The notes: a model not told the origin generated them from the letters alone. 64,000 bases of DNA from IMCC26077 sp964418325 (GCA_964418325.1 CAYQLC010000002.1:58441-122440); one strand, 5' to 3'. Positions 42,728 through 51,669 are shown, counted from the stretch's first letter. Made by a program: numbers and translations.

Positions 42728-44370
42728 GATTGACGACCTCCAGCATTTCCGCGAACCACCCTGCTGGTATCAAGACCAGAGAGCGGATGGCCATTTGCAA
42801 AGAATGGAACTCTCGACAAAATCGTAATGAGCGGTTTTGTGAAGAGGAAGATGATGATCAAGTCGATGATGGTGGTAAGTCCAAGAGTGAAGGCGAAACC
42901 ACGAACGCCACCAATTGCGAAGATAAACAACAAGACCGCTGCGATAAGTGATACAACATCTGAAATTACGATGGTGCGTCGAGCGCGAACCCATGCAGTC
43001 TCGGCCGCAGAGCGCAGAGTTCTCCCCTCTCGAATCTCATCTCGGAGGCGTTCAAAATAAATAATAAATGAGTCTGCGGTGATACCAATTGCGACGATAG
43101 TTCCGGCAATGCCTGCCAAGGTCAACGTGAAGCCAAGATTGTTTCCAAGAATCACCGCTGACATCCAGAGCAGAAGTGCTGCAAGCGCCAAGGAGCCAAC
43201 GGTCACGATGCCCAGTGCGCGGTAATAGAAGAAGGAATAAACAATGACAAGAATCAGACCGAGCGCTCCAGCCATGATGCCGGCGCGCAACTGATCGCTA
43301 CCAAGAGTAGGTGAGACTTGTTGGACTTCGCCTCTGTCAAAAGCAAGTGGGAGTGAACCATACTTGAGCACATTGGCAAGGTCGCTTGCCTCTTGTTGTG
43401 TGAAATTGCCCGTGATTTGAGCTTGACCACCAAGAATTGCATCGATGATTCGTGGAGCGGAGACCACAAGTCCATCAAGCACAATGGCTACCTGGTTTTG
43501 CGGCGGAGTCAATGACACTACGCGTTGAGTAATCTCACCAAATTTCTTTGTTCCTTCGCGGTTAAAGTCAAGAGAGACAAACCAACCGCCAGTTCCCTGT
43601 TGATCAATTCCCGCACTTGCTCCACGCACTTGTCGGCCGAGAACCTCTGCAGGTCCGAGGACAAAGCGGCTCGTGCCATCACGATCACACGTAACTAGGG
43701 GTTGATCGGGGTCATCTCCACCGCCGACGAGATTCTTCTCGTCCGTGCAATCGAGAGCAGCAAACTTTTGTGCAAGCTCATTACTTACTTGCGCTGCTTG
43801 GTCGGTAGGAACGCCAGCAGAAGTAGTCGCGTCAGGGGTAACAATCGGTTCTGGAGTAGCAGCAGGAGATGGATCAGAGAGAAAGACCGCGCTCTTTGTT
43901 AATTTGCTACCCGACGGTGCTGGAGTTGCCGCTGATGCGCCAGTCGGAGAGGGTGCGGGGGCAGGAGCAGGCGGGGCTTCCACCGCGCTTCCGACCGCTA
44001 GTACCTGACGAAAACGTAACTCTGCTGTTTGACCCACGAGGTCAACAACGCGCTCGCCAGTCTCACCAGGAACCGAGATCACAATCTGGCGGTTTACCCC
44101 ACTTCCCTGGGCTACCACTTCGCTTTCGGCAACACCGAGCGAGTTCACTCGTTGGCGGATAATCTCGACCGCTTGATCGATTGCCGCTGCCGTCACCGAA
44201 CCTTCAGTGCCATCGATACGGGGTTGAAGGACCACGCTTGTACCGCCCTGAAGATCTAGGCCGTAACGAATCTTGGCATCACCTTGCAAGAAGATGACCG
44301 AAGCCCCTGCGATCAGAATGACCAGAAGGGCGACAATGGCGCGACCTGGCCGTGAGGTGGAGGTAGACAC
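42724..44370 (-). CDS. secD: Protein translocase subunit SecD
   Basis: RND-family partner of SecF of 548 residues. After helix 1 comes KIRYGLDLQGGTSVVLQPR. The periplasmic domain carries an insertion at about 131-190 rich in Ala, Pro, Ser and Thr, then a region with Cys208 and Cys228 that could form a disulfide. The C-terminal membrane domain has AGIAGTIVAIGITADSFIIY and FERLRDEIREGR. YajC, usually just upstream, is absent: the gap to ruvB is 34 bases. The GTG start at 44370 has TAGACT eight bases upstream and no obvious ribosome site. Confidence 0.95.
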   Translation of the reverse strand: MSTSTSRPGRAIVALLVILIAGASVIFLQGDAKIRYGLDLQGGTSVVLQPRIDGTEGSVTAAAIDQAVEIIRQRVNSLGVAESEVVAQGSGVNRQIVISVPGETGERVVDLVGQTAELRFRQVLAVGSAVEAPPAPAPAPSPTGASAATPAPSGSKLTKSAVFLSDPSPAATPEPIVTPDATTSAGVPTDQAAQVSNELAQKFAALDCTDEKNLVGGGDDPDQPLVTCDRDGTSRFVLGPAEVLGRQVRGASAGIDQQGTGGWFVSLDFNREGTKKFGEITQRVVSLTPPQNQVAIVLDGLVVSAPRIIDAILGGQAQITGNFTQQEASDLANVLKYGSLPLAFDRGEVQQVSPTLGSDQLRAGIMAGALGLILVIVYSFFYYRALGIVTVGSLALAALLLWMSAVILGNNLGFTLTLAGIAGTIVAIGITADSFIIYFERLRDEIREGRTLRSAAETAWVRARRTIVISDVVSLIAAVLLFIFAIGGVRGFAFTLGLTTIIDLIIIFLFTKPLITILSRVPFFANGHPLSGLDTSRVVRGNAGGRQS

Positions 44371-44378
44371 AAGGGCGA

Positions 44379-44384
44379 AGTCTA
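44379..44384 (-). promoter_or_regulatory. Candidate -10 hexamer for secD-secF
   Basis: Minus strand TAGACT, then TCGCCCTT, then the secD GTG. Located in the 34-base gap after ruvB; initiation near the start codon would give a leader of at most two bases. Confidence 0.4.
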
Positions 44385-44404
44385 GGGGCCTTTTCTAGTT
44401 GGGT

Positions 44405-45439
44405 CTAATCACCAAAAGTGAGGGGTATTTCAAGAGTTGCTGGCGGCGTAAGTCCCAGGTGCTTCCATGCAAGTGCGGTCGCCATTCGCCCTCTGGGCGT
44501 CCTGGCCAAGAATCCAGAGCGGAGCAGGAAGGGCTCACAGACGCTCTCAATAGTTTCGCTCTCTTCGCCTACAGACATCGCCATCGTAGTCAAACCCACC
44601 GGGCCGCCATTAAATCGCTCGATGATTGCCCGCAATAAAGATCGATCAAGCCTATCCAGACCACGTTCATCCACCTCATAAAGTTCAAGCGCTGCTCGAA
44701 CGTCGTTACGAACCAACGCTGCACCTGACCCATGTACATCCCCGTAATCACGCACCCGTCGTAACAGTCGATTTGCTATTCGTGGTGTCCCTCGCGAGCG
44801 AGAGGCAATTTCAATGAGGGCATCGCGAGCTACACCAATTGCAAGAAGCTCTGCGCTCCTGGAAACCACTTCTACCAATTCTGATTCCTCATAAAAATCA
44901 AGTTGCGCCGTAAATCCAAATCGATCCCGTAAGGGACTGGGTAGTAGCCCGGCTCGAGTAGTGGCCCCAACTAAGGTAAACCTCGGCAACTGCAGCGGTA
45001 TTGCAGTTGCTCCCGGCCCCTTGCCAACGATGATGTCGACGCGAAAATCCTCCATCGCTAAATACAACATCTCCTCTGCTGGACGAGACATCCGATGAAT
45101 CTCATCGATAAAAAGAATTTCGCCTTCGGTTATCGATGAAAGGATTGCTGCAACATCGCCTGCTCGTTGCAGCGTTGGACCACTGGTGAGTCGAATTCCT
45201 GCACCGATTTCTTGAGCAATGATGTGAGCCAAAGTGGTTTTTCCTAATCCAGGTGGGCCAGCTAGAAGAATATGGTCGGTTATATGTCCGCGTTTCTTCG
45301 AGGCTGCCACGACAAGACTGAGCTGTTCTTTGATTCGCTCTTGTCCAATGAATTCCGCAAGTCTCTTGGGGCGTAAGGCTCCTTCAGCGCTGACTTCATC
45401 GCCATCTGAATGGGGGGAAAGAATCTTCTCCTCAGCCAC
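44405..45439 (-). CDS. ruvB: Holliday junction branch migration ATPase RuvB
   Basis: Hexameric AAA+ motor for branch migration. The 344-residue protein has LRPKRLAEFIGQERIKEQL, Walker A LLAGPPGLGKTTLAHIIAQE, Walker B EGEILFIDEIHRMSRPAEEM, sensor 1 LVGATTRAGLLPSPLRDRFG and the C-terminal winged helix with GFLARTPRGRMAT. GTG start at 45439 has GGAGG five bases upstream and overlaps ruvA by eight bases. Order ruvC-ruvA-ruvB is standard. Confidence 0.98.
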   Translation of the reverse strand: MAEEKILSPHSDGDEVSAEGALRPKRLAEFIGQERIKEQLSLVVAASKKRGHITDHILLAGPPGLGKTTLAHIIAQEIGAGIRLTSGPTLQRAGDVAAILSSITEGEILFIDEIHRMSRPAEEMLYLAMEDFRVDIIVGKGPGATAIPLQLPRFTLVGATTRAGLLPSPLRDRFGFTAQLDFYEESELVEVVSRSAELLAIGVARDALIEIASRSRGTPRIANRLLRRVRDYGDVHGSGAALVRNDVRAALELYEVDERGLDRLDRSLLRAIIERFNGGPVGLTTMAMSVGEESETIESVCEPFLLRSGFLARTPRGRMATALAWKHLGLTPPATLEIPLTFGD

Positions 45440-46031
45440 GCGAACCTCCGCTGTGCAACGCTGCCAATGCGATTTTCAGTCGTTCTTCCATTGAGATTGC
45501 TCCGGAATTTTTCACGATTTCTATCGCGTGATCAATTTCGCGTGGGTTGAAGCCTAAACCTGCAAGCGCCTGAGCCAACGATAAGCCATCGCTATTACTC
45601 TCAGCATTTGTTTTGGTATCGGCTGAACTAAAGTTGCCCACTTTATCTTTCAATTCAAGGATTATTCGTTGTGCACCTTTCTTACCAAGGCCTGAAACCT
45701 GTTCTAACGACTTACTCTCTCCGATAGTGATCGCGCGCACGATATCGGCAACCGCAAGAGTGCTCAGAATCGCATGTGACACCTTCGGTCCTATTCCGGA
45801 CACGGTTTGCAGAAGTTGAAAGAGATCGCGTTCGGTAGACGAGAGGTAACCAAAGAGCGTGAACGCATCTTCGCGGACAATTAAGGAGGTGTAGAGAAAG
45901 ACCTCAGTACCGATGTCGTTGCCCACGCGCACCCTTGGTGCTGTGGCAACGGCGAAACCCATTCCCCCTACTTCAACGATCAAACCTGATTCGGTGGTGG
46001 CGAGAACTTTTCCTCGCAGAGTAGCTATCAC
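45432..46031 (-). CDS. ruvA: Holliday junction binding protein RuvA
   Basis: Tetrameric DNA junction binding protein that loads RuvB. I place the start at GTG 46031, overlapping the ruvC TGA as GTGA, giving 199 residues with the typical first residues VIATLRGKVLATTESG. A longer reading to 46082 adds 17 residues over ruvC and is unlikely. The two helix-hairpin-helix motifs are LLQTVSGIGPKVSHAIL and LEQVSGLGKKGAQRIILELK. The C-terminal domain III that contacts RuvB covers about 150-199. Confidence 0.95.
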   Translation of the reverse strand: MIATLRGKVLATTESGLIVEVGGMGFAVATAPRVRVGNDIGTEVFLYTSLIVREDAFTLFGYLSSTERDLFQLLQTVSGIGPKVSHAILSTLAVADIVRAITIGESKSLEQVSGLGKKGAQRIILELKDKVGNFSSADTKTNAESNSDGLSLAQALAGLGFNPREIDHAIEIVKNSGAISMEERLKIALAALHSGGSRG

Positions 46032-46531
46032 TTCTTTGCCAATCTCACTTGTGCCGCGATAGGACTCTGATAAATATGACAAATAGCAAGGGCTAACGCA
46101 TCAGCGGCATCGGCTGGTTCGGGGATATCTTTCAATCCCAGCAAACGCCGAACCATCTCGCCCACTTGCGCCTTATCAGCACGCCCCGAACCGGTCACAG
46201 CTGCCTTTACCTCACTTGGTGTATGGAGCGTCACCGGAATGTTTCGAGAGGCTGCAAGAGTTAGCGCCAACCCCGCTGCTTGGGCAGTTTCCATCGCTGA
46301 TCTTCTATTGGCTTGCACAAAGACTCGCTCGACTGAAATCTCATCAGGAGTGTGTCTATCGACCCATTCAGTAATTCCGATGTTGATGTGATGGAGGCGT
46401 TCAGAGAGCGGCATCGTCGCAGGGGTGCGAATCACCCCAACTTCGATGAGCGATAAAGGTTTGCCAGGTTGACCTGAAAGAACGCCAACGCCACAACGCG
46501 TCAAGCCAGGGTCAATTCCCAACACCTTCAT
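46028..46531 (-). CDS. ruvC: Crossover junction endodeoxyribonuclease RuvC
   Basis: Dimeric resolvase that nicks Holliday junctions. The 167-residue protein has the four acidic catalytic residues in VLGIDPGLTRCGVGVL, ISVERVFVQANRRSAMETAQ, and EPADAADALALAICHI near the C terminus. The ATG at 46531 is two bases after the yebC stop. TACTCT followed by GTAGCA and ATG straddles the yebC end and may give a leaderless internal message for ruvCAB. Confidence 0.97.
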   Translation of the reverse strand: MKVLGIDPGLTRCGVGVLSGQPGKPLSLIEVGVIRTPATMPLSERLHHINIGITEWVDRHTPDEISVERVFVQANRRSAMETAQAAGLALTLAASRNIPVTLHTPSEVKAAVTGSGRADKAQVGEMVRRLLGLKDIPEPADAADALALAICHIYQSPIAAQVRLAKK

Positions 46532-46533
46532 TG

Positions 46534-47283
46534 CTACAGAGTAGCCATCACTTCGTCAGAAATGTCGAAGTTTGCGTAGACATTCTGTACGTCGTCGCAA
46601 TCTTCAATCGCCTCGATGAGCTTGAAGACTTTTGTTGCTCCCTCATTATCCAAAGGAACTGAAACGGTGGGGAGAAAAGGGGTGTCAGCCGAGTCATACT
46701 CGACTCCAACCTTTTCCAGAGCTTTTCGAACTGAAGGCATATCAGAGGGATCTGAGACAATTTCGAAGTTCTCCCCCAAATCATTAATCTCTTCTGCGCC
46801 GGCATCAATCACGACATTCATCAAAGATTCTTCGGTGACTTGAGAAGATTTTTTTACAATCACCACTCCACGTCGAGCAAAAAGATACGAAACTGATCCA
46901 GGATCTGCCATCGACCCGCCATTGCGAGTGACCGCTAGTCGTACCTCACCTGCTGCTCGGTTTCGGTTATCCGAGAGACACTCGATGAGAAGCGCTACTC
47001 CATTAGGGCCATAGCCTTCATACATGATGGTTTCCCAATTAGCGCCACCGGATTCCAAGCCTGCCCCACGTTTAACTGCCCGTTCGATGTTATCTGATGG
47101 AACCGAATTTTTTCGCGCTTTGGCGAGAGCGTCAAAGAGCGTTGGATTACCAGCTGGGTCAGGGCCACCGGTACGAGCTGCAACTTCGATTGCTTTGATG
47201 AGTTTTGCAAAAGTTTTAGCGCGTCGCGAATCAAGAATTGCCTTCTTGTGTTTGGTTGTTGCCCACTTGGAGTGACCTGACAT
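46534..47283 (-). CDS. yebC: YebC/PmpR family regulatory protein
   Basis: Widespread protein of the TACO1 family; some members bind DNA and some assist the ribosome at proline-rich sequences. The 249-residue protein starts MSGHSKWATTKHKKAILDSR, the family signature, with NIERAVKRGAG, YEGYGPNGVALLIECLSDNRNR and VSYLFARRGV. Located directly upstream of ruvC as in most bacteria. TAGGTT followed by six bases and ATG indicates a leaderless start after the 42-base gap from pdxT. Confidence 0.95.
   Translation of the reverse strand: MSGHSKWATTKHKKAILDSRRAKTFAKLIKAIEVAARTGGPDPAGNPTLFDALAKARKNSVPSDNIERAVKRGAGLESGGANWETIMYEGYGPNGVALLIECLSDNRNRAAGEVRLAVTRNGGSMADPGSVSYLFARRGVVIVKKSSQVTEESLMNVVIDAGAEEINDLGENFEIVSDPSDMPSVRKALEKVGVEYDSADTPFLPTVSVPLDNEGATKVFKLIEAIEDCDDVQNVYANFDISDEVMATL
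46538..46543 (-). promoter_or_regulatory. Candidate -10 hexamer for leaderless ruvC
   Basis: Minus strand TACTCT, then GTAGCA, then ATG. The hexamer is inside the last codons of yebC and the spacer contains the yebC TAG stop. Confidence 0.45.
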
Positions 47284-47289
47284 CTTCGT

Positions 47290-47295
47290 AACCTA
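47290..47295 (-). promoter_or_regulatory. Candidate -10 hexamer for leaderless yebC
   Basis: Minus strand TAGGTT, then ACGAAG, then the yebC ATG. It lies in the 42-base gap after pdxT. AATACA, 17 bases further upstream, is a weak -35 candidate. Confidence 0.5.
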
Positions 47296-47325
47296 CTTTG
47301 CTCTTTACTATCTGTATTGGAGATT

Positions 47326-47931
47326 CTAGCCGGCTACCTCGTGAATAAAATACTCGTGAACGCCATACTTTTCTGAATCGATAAGTTCAGGGTGAAAGGA
47401 TGCCGCTAACTGCATACCTTGGCGAGCCAGAACCACGCGCTCCCCAGTTTCACTTGCCACCGATGCCAAGGCAGTGACCGTTGACGAATGACTTTCAATC
47501 CATGGCGCTCGAATAAATACCGCCGTGAGGGCGCTAGATCCAATGCTGGATAGGTCCAGAGTTTTTTCGAAGGAATCTACTTGACGTCCAAAAGCATTCC
47601 TTCGGACGGTGATATCCATAGTTCCAAGAGTTTCTTGATCATGACTTCCGTCGATAACATCTTTTGCTAGAAGGATCATGCCGGCGCATGTGCCAAAGAC
47701 AGGCAGACCTTCCGTGATTGCTTGCTTTAAAGGATCGAAGAGTTCAAAGATGCGAAGGAGCTTGCCGATTGTCGTTGATTCCCCTCCGGGGATTACCAAC
47801 GCATCAATGCTCGCTAAATCCTCTGGTCTACGAACCAAGCTATCAAGACCACCTGATTTTTGAATCGCCTTGCAATGTTCTCGCACATCACCTTGTAGTG
47901 CGAGAACTCCAATTCGCTTCCGCTTTTTCAC
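47326..47931 (-). CDS. pdxT: Pyridoxal 5'-phosphate synthase glutaminase subunit PdxT
   Basis: Class I glutaminase that feeds ammonia to PdxS for vitamin B6 synthesis. From GTG 47931, which overlaps the pdxS TGA as GTGA, it has 201 residues. Motifs: IGVLALQGDVREH, LVIPGGESTTIGKLL, PVFGTCAGMILLA with the nucleophile Cys, and ASFHPEL with the catalytic His. It acts in a 12:12 complex with PdxS. Confidence 0.96.
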   Translation of the reverse strand: MKKRKRIGVLALQGDVREHCKAIQKSGGLDSLVRRPEDLASIDALVIPGGESTTIGKLLRIFELFDPLKQAITEGLPVFGTCAGMILLAKDVIDGSHDQETLGTMDITVRRNAFGRQVDSFEKTLDLSSIGSSALTAVFIRAPWIESHSSTVTALASVASETGERVVLARQGMQLAASFHPELIDSEKYGVHEYFIHEVAG

Positions 47932-48815
47932 CAACCGCGCTCTGCAAGACGGTGCGGAACAGGGATATCGGAGACGTTAATTCCCACCATCGCATCTCCG
48001 AGCCCGCGTGAAACTTGAGCGACAACTTTCGGATCATCAAAGAAAGTGGTCGCCTTGACGCATGCGGAGGCGCGTTGTGCAGGATTTCCGGATTTGAAGA
48101 TTCCAGATCCGATAAAGACTCCATCTGCGCCAAGTTGCATCATCATTGAAGCATCTGCTGGAGTGGCAATTCCTCCTGCGGTGAAAAGTACTACCGGCAA
48201 CTTACCTGTTTCCGCTACCTCTTTAACGAGGGCATACGGCGCCTGTAACTCTTTTGCGGCGACATAGAGCTCATCTTCACGCATTGAAGTTAATCTGCGA
48301 ATCTCTCCCGTGATTTTTCGAATGTGCGTGGTGGCATTGGAAACATCACCCGTGCCTGCCTCGCCCTTGGAGCGAATCATTGCTGCTCCTTCGTTGATAC
48401 GTCGAAGCGCCTCACCAAGATTTGTCGCTCCACAAACGAATGGCACAGTGAAGTTCCATTTGTCGATGTGATTCTCATAATCTGCTGGAGTAAGAACTTC
48501 GGATTCGTCGATGTAATCCACGCCGAGTTCTTGGAGAATTTGCGCCTCAGCAAAATGTCCTATTCGAGCCTTTGCCATCACCGGAATCGACACTGCGCGT
48601 TGAATCTCTTCAATCATCGAGGGATCGGACATGCGTGCAACCCCGCCTTGCGCACGGATATCGGCAGGGACTCGCTCCAAGGCCATCACAGCTACGGCGC
48701 CAGCATCTTCAGCGATCTTCGCTTGCTCTGCGTTGACCACATCCATGATCACGCCGCCTTTGAGCATCTCTGCCATGCCGCGTTTGACTCTCGAGGTGCC
48801 TGTTACTTCACTCAT
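47928..48815 (-). CDS. pdxS: Pyridoxal 5'-phosphate synthase subunit PdxS
   Basis: Builds PLP from ribose 5-phosphate, glyceraldehyde 3-phosphate and ammonia. From ATG 48815 it has 295 residues. A longer in-frame start is rejected because GGGGAGACG lies immediately upstream. The TIM barrel has KRGMAEMLKGGVIMDVVNAEQ, AVAVMALERVPADIRAQGGV with the first catalytic Lys region later at VMAKARIGHF, and IRSKGEAGTGDVSNATTHIR. It is coupled to pdxT. The high conservation makes identity certain. Confidence 0.98.
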   Translation of the reverse strand: MSEVTGTSRVKRGMAEMLKGGVIMDVVNAEQAKIAEDAGAVAVMALERVPADIRAQGGVARMSDPSMIEEIQRAVSIPVMAKARIGHFAEAQILQELGVDYIDESEVLTPADYENHIDKWNFTVPFVCGATNLGEALRRINEGAAMIRSKGEAGTGDVSNATTHIRKITGEIRRLTSMREDELYVAAKELQAPYALVKEVAETGKLPVVLFTAGGIATPADASMMMQLGADGVFIGSGIFKSGNPAQRASACVKATTFFDDPKVVAQVSRGLGDAMVGINVSDIPVPHRLAERGW

Positions 48816-48844
48816 CGTCTCCCCAACTTCTTCTCCCACCAGTG

Positions 48845-48850
48845 AATGTA
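48845..48850 (-). promoter_or_regulatory. Candidate -10 hexamer for pdxS-pdxT
   Basis: Minus-strand TACATT in the 62-base gap after the DUF3048 gene. It would give a leader of about 23 to 25 bases that contains the GGGGAG ribosome site. No strong -35. Confidence 0.35.
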
Positions 48851-48877
48851 AGAGCAGTAAGAGTAGGCAGTCTACTT

Positions 48878-49996
48878 CTAAGGCGTTGGAGCGGCGCTCT
48901 CAAGGGGTTCGGGCTGGGCCCGGTAGGTGATTTTTGGCTCCTGCCCTACCAAGGCAAACCAAATTTGACCGCGAGCAAAGGTGATTTCTTTCCCGTCCTC
49001 GGAGGCAAAAGAAGTGCCCTCCTGGGCCGTTGGGCGATTCCATGTGCCGGTGATCACTCGACCGTTTTTAAAGATAAAGACTGGGCCTTGACCTACTGTG
49101 GTGACTAATGGCGTGCGCCCGCCAAATTTGTCCCCGTATTCGGAATCGGTGATGTCGACAACCTGAGCCACAAATGTGCTCGCCACGATTGGAACCCCTC
49201 GTGCATCGTCTTTACTCGAACCATCATGAGTTAACAACCAGCCAGAATAATCCTCGGACCAAGCGATTTCATATTTAGTGGCAGGCCAGCGCATTTGTGC
49301 AGTGATGATCTCCGCACCTTCCGCACCTTTCCCAACGTCACCGGCTTCAACTTCATCACTAGTTTCATCACGCTCCTTTGCTTGAGCGAAGTTCCATCCG
49401 CGATTAGATGCGAGCGCCACATCAAGGTTTCTTTTATCTATTCGGGCGAAAAGTGCACGAGTATTGAGAATCATGTTCCAAGGTGCGCGACGCTCCTTGT
49501 CGCGCGAGTAAACCAAAATGCCCTCACGCTCAGCACCGACATTGAAAAGATTTGCGCTATCAATGACCGGTCGAAGTTTGCGCTGGGCTCCAGAGAAGGC
49601 AAAGGCAACTTTCCCGTACTGTTCAAGTAACTCGATATCGCTGATGCGCGCGCTTCGAATGGGCCCTATCTGTGCAGGCATTCGCGAACTGTAAATTGCC
49701 GCTAATCGCGTGACACCGCCCTCTACTTGTTCGACATACACCACATCAGCTTCCGTGAGGCCAATTTGAGGGCGCGCTTGCTCGGTATCATCAATTTTCA
49801 CCGCAAGAACTCGATTATCTTCTCCCACTCTGCCGCTAAGCGAATTGAAGGTGAATGTAGGAGTGGGTGCAGGTGGAATCCAATCATTTTTAGCAGTACG
49901 CGCGCTATCAATCATCGAACATGATGTGAGCAGCAACATTAATACTGACGCTAGAACCATCTGACAGACGCGAGGTCGATAAAACTTCGATGTCAT
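48878..49996 (-). CDS. DUF3048-domain lipoprotein (YerB-like)
   Basis: Secreted lipoprotein of 372 residues, function unknown. The signal peptide ends at lipobox L23-T24-S25-C26. The mature N-terminal domain has AVKIDDTEQARPQIGLTEAD followed by VVYVEQVEGGVTRLAAIY and GPIRSARISDIELLEQYG, the DUF3048 signature. The C-terminal DUF3048_C portion holds WNRPTAQEGTSFASEDGKEI and GQIWFALVG. Start ATG 49996 is one base after the previous stop. Presence beside envelope phospholipid genes suggests an envelope role, but that is inference. Confidence 0.85.
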   Translation of the reverse strand: MTSKFYRPRVCQMVLASVLMLLLTSCSMIDSARTAKNDWIPPAPTPTFTFNSLSGRVGEDNRVLAVKIDDTEQARPQIGLTEADVVYVEQVEGGVTRLAAIYSSRMPAQIGPIRSARISDIELLEQYGKVAFAFSGAQRKLRPVIDSANLFNVGAEREGILVYSRDKERRAPWNMILNTRALFARIDKRNLDVALASNRGWNFAQAKERDETSDEVEAGDVGKGAEGAEIITAQMRWPATKYEIAWSEDYSGWLLTHDGSSKDDARGVPIVASTFVAQVVDITDSEYGDKFGGRTPLVTTVGQGPVFIFKNGRVITGTWNRPTAQEGTSFASEDGKEITFARGQIWFALVGQEPKITYRAQPEPLESAAPTP

Positions 49997-49997
49997 C

Positions 49998-50495
49998 TCA
50001 GACCTGAATATCTTCAAAGGGATACTTCACTGGTAGCGGGGCTCGACCTGCTAAGCGAAAAAGTCGGACCAATGGACGTTTGCGTTGAGCTTGGGTTCGC
50101 GAAACCGCTTCTAAGTGCAATGCAATCGCAATACGTAGACGATCGCGCGCAACATTCAGCTCCTGAAAAATCTCGGCTCCTGAGTCGAGCGCTCTCTCTT
50201 CCAGAAGCGAGCGCAAGAGCTCAGATAGCTCCTCTTCCGCATCGGATCGCTCAGAATGGTCAGCGACCACCGCAACATGGGCTGCCGCCAAGAGCAACAT
50301 GGATGTAGCGGGGTCGACAAGATTCGAGCGAGCTATCTCTAAAGCGAGCGCCGACCGAGTTTTCAGTGCAGCATCGAGATTTGCCCAGGAGGTTTCCACT
50401 CGGTGATGGAGGCGATCAAGACGAGTTGCGGTAAAAGAGAGGTACCAGACAACCACGAGCATCAAAGCTAATAATGTGAAAAGTAGAGCGCTCAT
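49998..50495 (-). CDS. Membrane-anchored LemA-like protein, function unknown
   Basis: Product of 165 residues. Residues 2-22 form a transmembrane helix. The segment that follows, RLHHRVETSWANLDAALKTR, resembles the start of the LemA fold (V..aW..ld..L..R), and the remainder is helical and charged, consistent with a truncated LemA or a related helical bundle. In relatives this position, between pimA and pdx genes, carries a NUDIX membrane protein whose N terminus looks similar; no NUDIX box is present here. The ATG overlaps the pimA stop as ATGA. It may be a shortened form of that protein. Confidence 0.6.
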   Translation of the reverse strand: MSALLFTLLALMLVVVWYLSFTATRLDRLHHRVETSWANLDAALKTRSALALEIARSNLVDPATSMLLLAAAHVAVVADHSERSDAEEELSELLRSLLEERALDSGAEIFQELNVARDRLRIAIALHLEAVSRTQAQRKRPLVRLFRLAGRAPLPVKYPFEDIQV

Positions 50496-51667
50496 GAAGA
50501 CCTGCCTGAGCGATTAAATCGCAGATCGGTGCCAAGTCGCACTTTCTCGCCGGTGGCGCTTACGAGCCGATAAATATCGAATATCGATTCGCCCACGACG
50601 GTCCAATCAAATTTCTTCGCACGCACTTGCCCTCGCTCTTTCAAACCCATTCTTCGCTCTCGATCATCAAGTAGTTCGCGAATAGCTTTGGCTAGCGCTT
50701 GAGAGTCTTCTGTGGGAAAGAGAATTCCAGAGGCTCCATCTTCGAGAACATCTCTAAATGCCGGAAGATCACTGGCAACCACTGGGGCGCCAGCAGCTAG
50801 CGCTTCGGCAAGGATGATGCCAAAACTCTCACCACCAGTGTTTGGCGCGACATAAATCGCTACTGATCGAAGTAATTGCTGCTTTCGCGAATCTGAAACT
50901 CGACCAAGGAATACGGTGCGCTCCTTGAGCTTCTGTGACATCTGATTTAGATATTCATCTTTCGAACCGGGGCCAGCAATCACTAATTGAAAATCAACGT
51001 TGGTAGCAATCAGGTACTCACAGCTCTCTAGAAGGATGGCGAGCCCCTTTCGAGGCTCATCGAATCTCCCGACAAATCCAATAGCCCGGTCGCCAAATTC
51101 TTGGGTTCTCTCTCCTTGCGCAAATGCGTGCACGTTGATGCCATTGGGAATGACCACAGCATCTGTCTCAAGGTGTTCGGTAAGGGTATTCCGAGCGGTT
51201 TGGCTCACCGCGATTCGCGCATGCAGTTTTTCGATCGCTGGCTCCAAGATCGGTCCCACTGCGTAAATCGCCTTCTGCTTGGGAGCTGAAACATGGAAGG
51301 TGCCTACCAATGGTCCCTCGGCTGCCCAACATGCAAGGAGTGAGAGCGAGGGAATCGCTGGCTCATGTAAATGAAGGAGATCGAAATCGCCCTCCTGAAT
51401 CCATTTGCGAACTCGCCGGTTGACCACTGGTCCAAAAGCTACTCGCGCCACTGCTCCGTTGTATGGAATGGAAATAGGTCGGCCTGAACTTTGCACCCAA
51501 GCAGGAAGGGTCTGCTCCTCCATTGCTGGCGCTAATACTGATACCTCATGACCGCGTTCCATACAGTAGAGAGCGAGGTCATGGATATGCGCTTGAACTC
51601 CACCAGGCAAATCCCAACCATATGGAGAGACCATTCCGATGCGTAGCCGCCGTAGATCCTCTGCCAT
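50492..51667 (-). CDS. pimA: Phosphatidyl-myo-inositol mannosyltransferase PimA
   Basis: GT4 glycosyltransferase that transfers mannose from GDP-mannose to phosphatidylinositol at the inner face of the membrane. From ATG 51667 it has 391 residues. The N-terminal domain shows GMVSPYGWDLPGGVQAHIHDL, the C-terminal donor-binding domain has FVGRFDEPRKGLAILLE and GGESFGIILAEALAAGAPVV with the ExxxxxxxE motif. It follows patA by two bases. The trio pgsA1-patA-pimA makes the PIM glycolipid precursor characteristic of Actinobacteria. Confidence 0.9.
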   Translation of the reverse strand: MAEDLRRLRIGMVSPYGWDLPGGVQAHIHDLALYCMERGHEVSVLAPAMEEQTLPAWVQSSGRPISIPYNGAVARVAFGPVVNRRVRKWIQEGDFDLLHLHEPAIPSLSLLACWAAEGPLVGTFHVSAPKQKAIYAVGPILEPAIEKLHARIAVSQTARNTLTEHLETDAVVIPNGINVHAFAQGERTQEFGDRAIGFVGRFDEPRKGLAILLESCEYLIATNVDFQLVIAGPGSKDEYLNQMSQKLKERTVFLGRVSDSRKQQLLRSVAIYVAPNTGGESFGIILAEALAAGAPVVASDLPAFRDVLEDGASGILFPTEDSQALAKAIRELLDDRERRMGLKERGQVRAKKFDWTVVGESIFDIYRLVSATGEKVRLGTDLRFNRSGRSS

Positions 51668-51669
51668 GG

